Below are positions 54,045 through 64,000 of a stretch of 64,000 bases of DNA, one piece after another. This stretch comes from Antedon bifida (lineage: Eukaryota; Echinodermata; Crinoidea; Comatulida; Antedonidae). How positions within the stretch are numbered: position 1 is the first letter of the stretch; each line of letters begins with the position of its first letter. The notes beneath the pieces are model-generated. The model ran no database searches and was not told the origin of the DNA. It worked only from the letters and a program-made list of their open reading frames with translations. Both the position numbers and the translations under genes were made by a program. The DNA is taken from positions 31,663,820 to 31,727,819 of the forward strand of contig OY727096.1 in the NCBI GenBank assembly GCA_963402885.1, given 5' to 3'.

Positions 54045-57000
54045 CTGTAAGGGAGAAAAAAAAGACATTATTAAACATTTAGAAAATATGTCACCATATC
54101 ATCACATTTAAACATACTTGGGCTGAAACGTACGTGCGTCTCTGTTGTACGTGCGTACGCTTGATAACTCATGTCTCATGGAAATAATCCCCACCACATT
54201 GCTTCTGTAAACAATATCATCGCAAAAATTGATTAATTTAAATTATTACCTTTAGCGTGAAGAAATTTCAAATGATCCACAGTCATCTGAAGAATTTCTG
54301 CTTTTTCTAACTTTGCTGAACCCTGTTGGAATAATGAAAACGTATTATAAAGTGAGGTGTTACAGTGACAGAAAATAAAATATGATAAAATACTTTTAAA
54401 AAGAAAAGCAAAAAAAAAACAATATTTTAGGACTTCTTAAGTATTCGAATTCAGAAGGGTGCAATTATACTAAACCGAACCGTTATGCCTATACGATGGC
54501 AACTTGGTCGGTCCGCGGTCTGTGCAGAGTTTCAATTAGTTTGGGTTCCAGACAGAGTTTTGACTTAATATTAGTTTAAAGATAAATATTTTGGCACATA
54601 TGACGTTTCATACGTGTACTACTTGCGCTTGAATTTCAAACAAACATCAAAAAGCCTCGAAATAACTACAGACTTGGTGCAAGCACCATTTGCATTACAG
54701 TTCGACGCGACTTACCTGTTTCTCAAATGCCGAAGGAACTAGACGACGAAGTTCGGTTAAACTCGTGTTAATTCGGTCCCGTCTTCGTTTTTCAATTATC
54801 TGTTAAATGAATGATAATAATAATTATTACTAAGTATACTCTTTTAACATTAAATACACATGATTCAAGGATCGTCTTTTCTTTACAGCATAGAGATATT
54901 ATTGTGAATAGTAATATCTGTTTACAGTCACAATATGGTTACAATAGCTTTCGATAATAGCATTTCCTAGGCCTTTGTCATGTGGGCCTGAAAAGGCGCA
55001 TTTGGTAGAGCCTTTGTTACAACCATGAGTATTGTTATTGGTAGTGTATTTTACTTGGCCAACTGTTTGTTCTCTACTAAATGGTAATAATCCACGCTTC
55101 GATACAGCAAATCAATTCTCATGAGACTAGTTCGTTGAACGAGTCTCATATTCCTGGTATCAATAGGCATATTTTCACAATATTATACACTTTCAATAGT
55201 GTGCTCTAATTTTCTAATTACGGCTTTTAAAGAAAAGAGACCACAAACTTTATCAATTTACATTTTTAAAATTAATTTTAAGTAATATTAAAATAATTGT
55301 GTAGGCTATAAGTACTTTCAGAAACATGTCCTATGAGTTATGAATACATTTTAATTCAATGTTCTTTAGACTTCTAAATTACTATATCAATATTATTATT
55401 ACTATTATTATTATTTATAAATTATTAAAATGAAATAATTACATTTAAAAAATGCAATAAATATTATTATTATTATTTATCTAATTCTTAGTGTATAATA
55501 AACTTGACAAAATTCAGAAAACAGGCATGGAATTATTGTATTAAAAAGGCAATTATGGACTAATGTTATTATTCAATGAAGTCTATCAGAGTAACTATTT
55601 GTAACAACTTACACATTCTTGTTGTATATCTATTTTGTTTACATGGTCGTTTTTGTTTTGAATATTTAGTTCACACGCTCCATTTTACTTAAATGTATGA
55701 ATGTTATTGTTGTAGTACAGTGGGTCTAATCAATCACGATTATCCTCAAAGGAATTATAATGTTTACAATCATCGGTGGAAATTACTAGTGAGCCGTGTG
55801 TGTGGGATAAATATTATTTGATTTTATTTTGAAATACCTGTATTTCCCAAATCTATTTCAAAAGTATCATATCAATACAACTATTGGTAATATACAGTAT
55901 TAATAACAATGTTTCAAATATAATGTATGGAGGAATAATTCCTCCATGATATAAACATCTTAGTGATTAGGCTATTGATAAGAACGGATAATGATAATAA
56001 AGATGATGATATGATGATGTTGATAAGATAAGATCATGCATAATGAAATAATGATGATTAAATAGTGTTTAAACCATACATACCCCTCTACGCTTTTTCC
56101 GTGCTTCACCAGGACTTGATTGACTTGGTGATCTAAGGGAGACATAATGGTAATAGTTCATTAATTACTGTACATACAATACATTATTTAAATATTTACT
56201 TTTGTTTTTTTGTCATTTCATTTTAAAAATTAAATTTCTGTCAATCAATAAAATTCAAAACCTTTTTTATGATAAACATGATAACTATTATTATACTATT
56301 AAAGTAGCCTAGTTATTGTATCTTATTTTAATGCGTAATGGTTATTATTTTTACATCGACATCCTTTCAATTTGTTAATTATTAGAGTTATATAGTTGTT
56401 ATATATAGACGTATTTTAATTATATTATTGTTATTTAGAAATAAGTCTCTGTTTAATAATTTTTAATGAAATCATATCTTATTTAAAAAGCAAAAGTTAT
56501 TTCCAATTAATTTCAAATAAAATCAACCAATGAATTGAAAGATTCAATCCTAAGATTGTTGTTACTCCACTAATGAAAAATTAATTAGATTAATGCATAA
56601 TTCTTATTTGAGTTGCCCATCATCCAGTTTAAGTTTATTTCCGTAGCATACATTAATAGGTTGTAATATTAGTACTGTTAATTAGCAGCAGAAGGGAATG
56701 CCTACTCATGAGTTTGAACTCTTTTTTGCAGAAGATATGACAGCTATCACTGTAGACTACTGCCGAATAATGATAATAATCAAATAAATAGGTCATCAAC
56801 CCTTTCACAATGAATGTAATTTTTTTTTATAAAAAAAGTTAATTGATTTTACATAGCCGACATCTGCTGTCGTTTGCGCCAAACATCACGTACGAAGCTA
56901 TGGCAGGAAACTGCTTCAGAGCTCCCTCTATCTGACAACTATTTTCTCCTCAATAAAAACAGGTATATGCATAGAGCTACAGTTCCCATGTCATATCTGT

Positions 57001-57614
57001 TTGACATTTAAAATTTTCTTCTTGAATTAACCAAGTAAATTAACTATGGCAACTTAATATTAATGTTTAATGTTACAAGAAGTTTATTAAATTTTCACAA
57101 AAACCAAGGAATGCAATTATAGGAACTACTGATCGTCTGTGGTTTAGGATTAGGCCTATACATCATTACGTCATAAAAGTTAATAACGATAAATTAGCAC
57201 TGTGTTAAAAACTACAACCCAACGCATAAACAAAATAATTGTATATTTCGTTTCCAGTTTCAATCATTGTGTAATATTTTAAAAATTTATTAGAATTTTA
57301 ACAATAGACAAGGCACATGTCGGAAGTAATTCAAAATATTAAACAGAATCACGATACTACAAAAGTCCTTCGTGTATTCTTTTTTCATACGAATTACGAA
57401 CAAAATGACACCAAAATAAGATAAGTTTCTAAAATATAAAAGTCATAATGTATGCATGTTACTGATCTAAATTAAAACGATTTTATATAATTATATATCG
57501 CTACATGATAAATAAAAATGCTTACCCTTTCATGGACTCATCGAACACATCATCGTTATCCGACGACTCGCTTAATCCTCTCTTCATTGCAATGTTGTTG
57601 TTATGATTAACCAT
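53377..57614 (-). CDS. HEY: HEY (hairy/enhancer-of-split related with YRPW) bHLH-Orange repressor, 5 exons, complete
   Basis: A nuclear transcriptional repressor that acts downstream of Notch and binds E-box-like sites as homo- or heterodimers. Exons 57614-57526, 56132-56084, 54799-54716, 54322-54250 and 54044-53377 join in frame to 320 residues (human HEY1 has 304). The basic region is [16 protein letters not shown]. It has glycine where Hes proteins have proline, the mark of HEY. Helix 1, loop and helix 2 follow ([33 protein letters not shown]). The Orange domain (about 110-155) contains [18 protein letters not shown]. The C-terminus is [12 protein letters not shown], with YRPW instead of the WRPW of Hes. 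Vertebrates end TEIGAF after YRPW, so the tail is altered. The second ATG at 57587 gives [12 protein letters not shown], resembling the MKR start of vertebrate HEY, and may be the real start. Confidence 0.96.
54250..54322 (-). CDS. HEY: HEY exon 4: helix 2 of the bHLH
   Basis: Encodes [20 protein letters not shown] then LHAK. Acceptor TTCCAACAG, donor GTAATA, phase 0 in and 1 out. Confidence 0.96.
54716..54799 (-). CDS. HEY: HEY exon 3: basic region end, helix 1 and loop
   Basis: Encodes [20 protein letters not shown] then VPSAFEKQ. 28 codons, acceptor ATTTAACAG, donor GTAAGT. Confidence 0.97.
56084..56132 (-). CDS. HEY: HEY exon 2 (49 bases)
   Basis: Encodes [16 protein letters not shown], including the first half of the basic DNA-binding region. 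Acceptor TCTCCCTTAG, donor GTATGT. Confidence 0.93.
57526..57614 (-). CDS. HEY: HEY exon 1 (start)
   Basis: Encodes [20 protein letters not shown] then [10 protein letters not shown]. The first ATG (57614) has a weak context. The second (57587-57585, G at -3) matches the MKR start of vertebrate HEY proteins. Acidic Ser/Asp residues here are typical of the HEY N-terminus. Confidence 0.9.
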
Positions 57615-57854
57615 AGAGACTTTCGATGCAAACACAGCTCAATAAACGAAATAAGAGTGGTTGCTTTTAAAACTTGAAGATTATTTCCAACAATCAGAGA
57701 TGTTGCTCGTATTGATTAAGATGATCGAATAAATCAAACTTAATAGATTTTGATATTTAAAGTTTCTTGGGGTAAAACGAATTAAGACACGACAAACGTT
57801 ACAAAGAGTGATTGACGTGTCAGACAGACAGCCGGTTCCTCTACACGCTCGTGT

Positions 57855-57920
57855 CATTGGTCAATCGACAGTACAGTATAATTAATGGGTGGTGAGATGG
57901 TCTTGTCTTTGGCCATTGGT
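57855..57920 (-). promoter_or_regulatory. Two CCAAT boxes upstream of HEY
   Basis: ATTGG on the plus strand (near 57858 and 57915) reads CCAAT on the HEY strand, about 245-305 bases upstream of its first ATG. They are compatible with a proximal promoter. No TATA box is evident. Confidence 0.4.
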
Positions 57921-58188
57921 CGCGTGTCTCTTATGGACGATTCCATTATGTTTACACAATTTATAAAGTATATATAAAAACATTTATACATTTTTCTAAT
58001 CAGAAAGCAAAACATATATAAATATACGTTACTAAATTTAACTAAAAATAAAAATATTTTCAAGCTAATAATATTTCTCGATTAAAAAGCTTTAAATCAT
58101 ACCGTGTATCACAAATGGACTGTTCCATTTGTACACTTCTTCAGCTGATTCTTGGGGCTAATGAACGTACTGCAAACACGCGATATTT

Positions 58189-58196
58189 CGTGGGAA
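58189..58196 (+). promoter_or_regulatory. CSL/Su(H) site CGTGGGAA, 0.6 kb upstream of HEY
   Basis: A perfect match to the Su(H)/RBPJ consensus YRTGDGAR, followed by an A. HEY genes are direct Notch targets in vertebrates and flies, and functional CSL sites lie in their proximal promoters. An 8-mer can occur by chance. Confidence 0.5.
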
Positions 58197-59988
58197 AGTT
58201 TGCCGTTCTCTCGTTGATAAACAAACCCCCAAGTTGATCTTTATGCTCGAATGATTGCTGTGAGGAAGAAACCGTGTGAATGGTGGCGTTTGCTTGATTA
58301 AACGATTTCAGGCAAATCTTCCCTTTCTTAACTTATTTTAAAACATACCGCTAATGGGGATATTGGTTGGCGTTGTTGTGAGTAGCTACATGATTAGCTT
58401 CTCAACCATTAAAGAGTGAAAAATACAGGAAATGCAGTTTTATACACATACAAACATATTATTATTATGTATGTTGTATAGCCTAGTTTTCCTGGCCAAA
58501 TATTAGTTTATGTATTACAATTACATTTTATTTATTTATTTGTTGACCATCCACCTTTGAATCAGTGGCACTCACAATATGCAGTGAGTGAGTCCAACAA
58601 ACAAAACAGAACAGAACATATTGAACATTAAAAAGACATAACTAAGCTATAACTAAGCTAAAAACAAAAATAACAAAAATAAGCAACAACAATACAATAC
58701 TATAAATTGATCATTGGGAGTAACTTTTATTGTGTATCAAAATCAATTATTATTATTATTGATTGTTATGTGGTTATGGAACATTAATTAAATTGAGTTA
58801 TGTTGAAATATAAAGTTCGTAAAATAATGATGTGACCACCGGAAATAAATCAGGGTTAACAATAACATAATCGATTATTTTAATTTCAGTGGTTTTTATG
58901 TACCTTTTGAAATGGTCTTGAATTTCATCGATCGCATTCGATGTACATAATATCAGAGGCGTAATAAAGCGTGAGATTTGCAAACAACCCAGTGTTTGAT
59001 TAATTGCATTTAGACTAGAACAATTACTGTGAAATTATGTCAAGAATACCAGCGTGTACACGTGACGAAGGCTGGTAACTTCAACGAACCTAAATCAGTT
59101 AATAAGTATCTTATTATTACTTCACCATGGAGTAATAATACTTATTATTTATATTTATTACTCCATAATTGGTGGAAAATGTACATCGTGTACGTGTGTG
59201 CATCCGACGGAAAAGGGAATTTCAGGAATAAGATTATTCAATAATAATATTAATTATTAATAATTATACTAAAAGTCAATTAACAATAATACTATAAAAG
59301 TAAAAATACTAAAAGTATCAAGTATATTAAAGGTATCAATAGGCCTAATAATACCGTAAATTACTAAAAGAAATAATATATAATAGCAACGGTGATAATG
59401 ATAACAAAACAGTAATAAAAATAATAATAAATAGGCCTAATATAAATTTAAAGGCACAGATAATTCTAAACTTCCCGGTGATGATATATTGACAATTTAT
59501 TTATTTATAAATTATAAAGGTATGGAAATCTGTGAGAATGAAGAAAAGAAAGCCGACCCAGTCTATACCTTTTGAATGTTATTTCTATTATTCAATCACC
59601 ATGTTATCATATCACAGTTTTATTGATTATCTATATATTTATTGTATTAACTAAAAGGCAAGTTACTGAAAACATGGCAATGTTGTGGGTGTCAGTGGCT
59701 GGATCTCAATGAAGATACAAATAACTATAACTAATCGACAGAAAGTTGGATAACTGAAGTATAGTCTAAAAATTGAAGTATGATACTAATCATTGGGATT
59801 TGATATGACATGTTTGAATACAAGAAACAGTTCCAATCACTTCGGTACGTGTCGCGGCCCTGGGACTATATAACGAGCCTTCTGAAATGAGCCAACTCAC
59901 AAGATGATAGATAGGCCTACAGTATAGTATATAAAAACACGAAATAAACAGCGTGCAAGATACAGTAGTTTTGCCATTTATATTGGTG

Positions 59989-59996
59989 TTCCCACG
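59989..59996 (-). promoter_or_regulatory. CSL/Su(H) site, 2.4 kb upstream of HEY
   Basis: TTCCCACG on the plus strand is CGTGGGAA on the HEY strand, the same 8-mer as at 58189. Confidence 0.4.
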
Positions 59997-62900
59997 ATTC
60001 TCTATGTTTACTTGCTTTCAGCTGGTTATATGGGCCTGACCGGTTAACCTTAAACAAAAGCTAGTGCTAAACAAAAGCATGCGTATCAAATTGAAGAAGA
60101 TTCGTTGCGCTTTGATGTGATTTATAGAATTTACTACTTGATTATTTACTTGATAGAAATATAAAGTTATGGAGAGCAGTATGAATCAAATGTAGGATTT
60201 TTCAGGGGAAAATACATCTTTAATTAATGCTTGTCTTTCGTGTCGCCCACATGTAGTGTCTTGATTCAAATTACATTTAATTACTCATTTATTATATTGT
60301 AATAAAATAAGTATCTGTATAATGTTTTTACATTTGGATGATGGATGTTTAGTATGTTAATGGCACTTACAATTCAGAAAAGATACGCCACCGTTTACAA
60401 TACGCCTACAGTACAAATGTTTTAAAATTAAGGTCAAATAATTACATTATAAAATGCAATAAACATTCGTTTGGAATTACTATTTATTTTGTAATACAAA
60501 TGATTTCCAATATTATTATCTTTACTAAGCTTTATTATTGTTCATAAATGTTTCCGTATGATCGCTAAAACCACCAGTGTAAACTGTAGTTTTTTTTAAT
60601 ACATTTTTTAAATAATTTTTTTTAAGTACATTTTTTTTTCAAATAAGGTATAAACATATTTAGTTATATCATCACTTTAACATTCGCCTGTCACCCTTCT
60701 TTATTGGCATTCGCTATTTTTATTTACAATTTGTAATTGAAATGCCACACTATTTCCAAATTTAATTAAGATACATCTCGGAAGCAATATAATGATTAGG
60801 ATAACATATGTATGGACGTTGGGCCGAATGTTTGGACGGCGAAGTGCATCTTGCTACTATATAGGATTATAATGATTATGGCGGCTCAATCAGTTTTCAA
60901 TAATAAACATTGTGTTCTTTGTTCAACAGATAATTGTTGTCCAGCTTGGCCTCATAATACATTTTTTTACTAAATGGAAGTAATAGGCTTAAATAATGTT
61001 ATTTTAATGTCTAAAAAGTTTGACGATAGGCCTAATTATTAATTATTATTAACATATATTTATTTTGACTGATAAATAAAAGTACATAAAATAAATTTGT
61101 TCGTATATAAATTTCAAGTCAGGATTATGTCAACAAGTATAAAAGCACTTGCACGATAAGTAGTTATCAGTGAGCCGGAGACTAATAAAGAAGTCGTCAG
61201 AATTTTAAGTTTGACTTTTATTTCTTGGAAGAAATTGGAATTATAGCCTAATCCAGTAATTTGCAAATAGGAATATAATTTCAACAGGAAAGAAAGAAAG
61301 AATTGATATTGATAGATCGATTATCTGCAAATATGTTACGTATATTATTACGTTTTAGGCATTTCTATGCACGGACTATAATATACACTAACTGTCTGCA
61401 TCGTTCAGTTATGCATACATTTCTGCGAGTGTGAGAAGAAATTGATTAACTTGTTAAAGACTCATTTAGGCTATTATATAACTATTTCCCAAAATTCTTG
61501 TTTAAACTTAAAATGAATTTCTTCTCTGAGTAGCGTTTATGCATTGTTGTTCTTCAAAGTGCTGCCACTTTTTGTGTTGTGAATGCATTTTAGGTTTTTA
61601 TTGTGATATTTTCTTTTATTTTATTTTATATATATATATTTATTGAAATAAATGATATCTTCATGTGCTACTCGGTAAAAGGGGAACAGCACAGACTCTT
61701 AATAGGGATTTAGTTCGCTTTTGTGTTTCCTGTCACTTACTTGTGGTTGATTTTTGTGTGTTTTACGATGTTTTGGCAATAAAAAACAAGAATAGGAATT
61801 GTAAAGATACATAACGCAGTGTCCTGATTGGATAAGCAACAGTGTCATTTTGTTTTGTTATGAATCGCGTTCATATCGAACGCCGCACAACATAAAAAAG
61901 ACTTAAAATCGTATTTTTTTTAAAATCGAGAATCAATACCGTACAATATGTTATGTATATGATTTTTTTTCTTTTCTTTTTTTATCTGTCTGTTTAAATA
62001 TCATCTTTGTTATAGGCATGTCTTCCACAAGAATTTTTTTCAACATGCCTTCTTGAACTGTTTTTTTACTTACATCTTTTTAACTGTCTTTTTTTTAAAA
62101 TAAATAAATGTCACTTTGAATTGAATTAATTGCATTGGGCCTATAACCTAATTAAATACTCAGTAATCAGCCTAACAGTAATAGCTTTTAATACTTAATA
62201 TTATATTTCGATGAATAGTTATTATTCTCATCAGCATGATAAAGGTGACGATGTGTAACTACCTGTAGCCACTGCTTGTCTCTACTGCACCTGTCTTCAG
62301 TGTGCTAACCTGATAGTTTCAATCAAGATCATGCTGAGACTTTCGTTCACATCATAACCCAGTTATAACATACAAATAATGTAAAATGTTTTGTGGACTC
62401 TCACATCCGGGCTCTTTTTTTAAAACCCCTTTGCCGTGTATCCATTTGGCCAAAATCTTCAGATAACAGAACTTGAATATTAAGTATCTTTACTTTATAA
62501 GTCTATCCAATAATCATGAATACCGGATTGGTGTAAAACAACATAAAGTATCCATTAGTATTAAATTGCTTGGTTTTAATCACTTAATAAGTAATAACAT
62601 CCTTTTTAAATGATTGTGTTGTGTTTTGAGACACTACTGTAAACTAGATTGTTGCTGACGACATTGATACGTACGTAAGCATGGTGCTCCATGATGCCCT
62701 TGATGGGCGAACGGCTCCATGCCACGAGACCTCCATCTAACCAATCGCTTTAGAATTTTGAACACGTGAAATTCGTTTTGTGAGCGACACCAAACCATAT
62801 TGATTGTATGTATTTATAAGTTTCGTTGACAAAACACGCTACCGTAGGTCCAGTTACCAATATTATGACGATCGTTTATTTATTTACTTACTTACTAGTC

Positions 62901-63536
62901 TGGGATAAACCCAAATTTATACGACTAGATTTTGCATGATATCGGGAAGCTGTTCCTTCATTCAACATCAGATCGAATGTAAAGGAGTGCAACGTTCTTT
63001 TTAGTATTGTAATTTACATATACATGCTTTAATAATTTAAATAAAACAATAGCAATATAGTAGAATCCTTTACAAGTACTACTGAATATTTTAAAACTCT
63101 ATTAAATATCCAAAACTAAGAATGTTTTAACTTTATTCATTTAAATTGGTTATCAGAAAGACTTTTCAAACCTACAACATGCTTGAACTGTGAGAATATA
63201 TAGTAACACTATAATACATAATTCAAATAATAAAGTTTATGAGAATCTTTGATAAAGACTGATGTAAACTTAAACTTATTTAGTAGTGATTGATTGACAG
63301 TGGAGTTTTAAAGCTAATTGACGTCAGAAAAAGAGTGTTTGTTGAATATCTGGCCGAGCAGTGTTTCAGAAAACAAAATGACTTCATAGGCCTAATTATC
63401 ACTTTATGTTTTCTTTTTTAATATCATATCATTTTATTATGCTCGCGGGAGAGTATATTAACTGGTATGTACGAACTTTGCATAATTGGCAAGCGCCTGT
63501 CGCACGGTGATATAATTTCAAGGAACATCTTCAGTG

Positions 63537-63544
63537 TGTGGGAA
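63537..63544 (+). promoter_or_regulatory. CSL/Su(H) site TGTGGGAA, 5.9 kb upstream of HEY
   Basis: Matches YRTGDGAR and lies about 70 bases from a non-coding island with an E-box next to TAATTA (63613-63624). Confidence 0.35.
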
Positions 63545-63564
63545 AGTACTTCAAAAGACAGTTA

Positions 63565-63715
63565 TAACACGGCAATAAATACCGATAGAGGCCAGGGGGT
63601 TACCCTCCAAGACAGCTGTAATTAGACTACAGTGGCTAAAGCCAGGCAAGGTAATCTCAATCCTCTGTTGGCTGCCTCTCTTGTCTTTGGAGATGGGCCG
63701 ATGTGGTTATAATAT
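63565..63715. promoter_or_regulatory. Candidate enhancer island upstream of HEY
   Basis: About 150 bases clearly richer in G+C than the surroundings, non-coding, with no inverted repeat at its edges. It contains CAGCTG directly abutting TAATTA (63613-63624), an E-box plus homeodomain core. Function is inferred from composition and motifs only. Confidence 0.3.
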
Positions 63716-64000
63716 ATGGCTAGCAAACAGTGTGGTAGGCCTAGTCTACTAGCACTTTGTAATAATCGTCACACGTTGTAATATAATACTTAATAACCTG
63801 TGGCTTTTTTGTATTAATAATAGCCTGTCACACAACAAAAACATTATCACAGTTTATAATAATTTGTGTAATTGTATTTTTTTTTAACTTTTATGAATGA
63901 CTAATCAATATATATATTGCAAGGTTATATTTTAAACAAATCTTTAAGCCTTACTATGCAAACAAAATGACACTGTAACATGATTGAAAGACATGTGGTT

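Larger units (their letters stand above)
57615..64000. other. Gene-free region upstream of HEY
   Basis: About 6.4 kb with no coding frame that resembles a protein. It holds the candidate CSL sites and island described above and several TAGGCCTA palindromes. Long A+T simple stretches occur at 59100-59450, 60590-60660 and 61610-61640. Confidence 0.6.

Noticed and set aside
53850-54050. Plus-strand frame opposite HEY exon 5
   Set aside because: Antisense shadow of the Orange domain coding sequence.

Overview
This is a 64 kb window of an animal nuclear genome. It is A+T-rich, its genes are broken into many small exons with GT-AG introns, and it carries many short inverted-repeat transposon relics. 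Three conserved metazoan genes can be rebuilt exon by exon with reading phase kept throughout. The gene content fits any bilaterian. The very frequent palindrome TAGGCCTA and the general base composition make me lean towards an echinoderm or another invertebrate deuterostome, but that is inference.

Region by region: (1) 1-14886, minus strand: ATP-dependent 6-phosphofructokinase. Sixteen coding exons (586 residues) are present from the start codon on the right to the allosteric half on the left. The last roughly 200 residues are not visible and should lie left of base 1. (2) 14887-17400: a 2.5 kb head-to-head intergenic region with two small TTA/TAA-flanked MITEs and the 5' end of the next gene. 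(3) 17401-47496, plus strand: a giant coiled-coil protein of the MTCL/SOGA (microtubule cross-linking factor) family, about 2,635 residues, with an 8.8 kb first intron full of repeats, an apparent pair of mutually exclusive exons, and two alternative last exons. (4) 47497-53376: tail-to-tail intergenic region with repeats only. (5) 53377-57614, minus strand: a complete five-exon HEY gene (Notch-responsive bHLH-Orange repressor with C-terminal YRPW). (6) 57615-64000: gene-free DNA upstream of HEY holding three matches to the CSL/Su(H) consensus and one less A+T-rich island.

The three genes do not form a pathway: one is glycolytic, one cytoskeletal, one a transcriptional repressor. The repeat landscape includes two MITE families with 3-bp TWA target duplications (PIF/Harbinger-like), a hAT-like MITE with an 8-bp duplication, a palindromic MITE family, a 3.0 kb element with long diverged terminal inverted repeats rich in ATGGCCGCCAT, two tRNA-derived SINE-like heads, tandem duplications, and an intronic minisatellite.

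I found no prokaryotic system, CRISPR array, virus or rRNA. The observations most worth checking are the phase-incompatible exon pair 17/18 and the alternative 3' ends of the MTCL gene, the large inverted-repeat element, the TAGGCCTA enrichment, and the CSL sites upstream of HEY.
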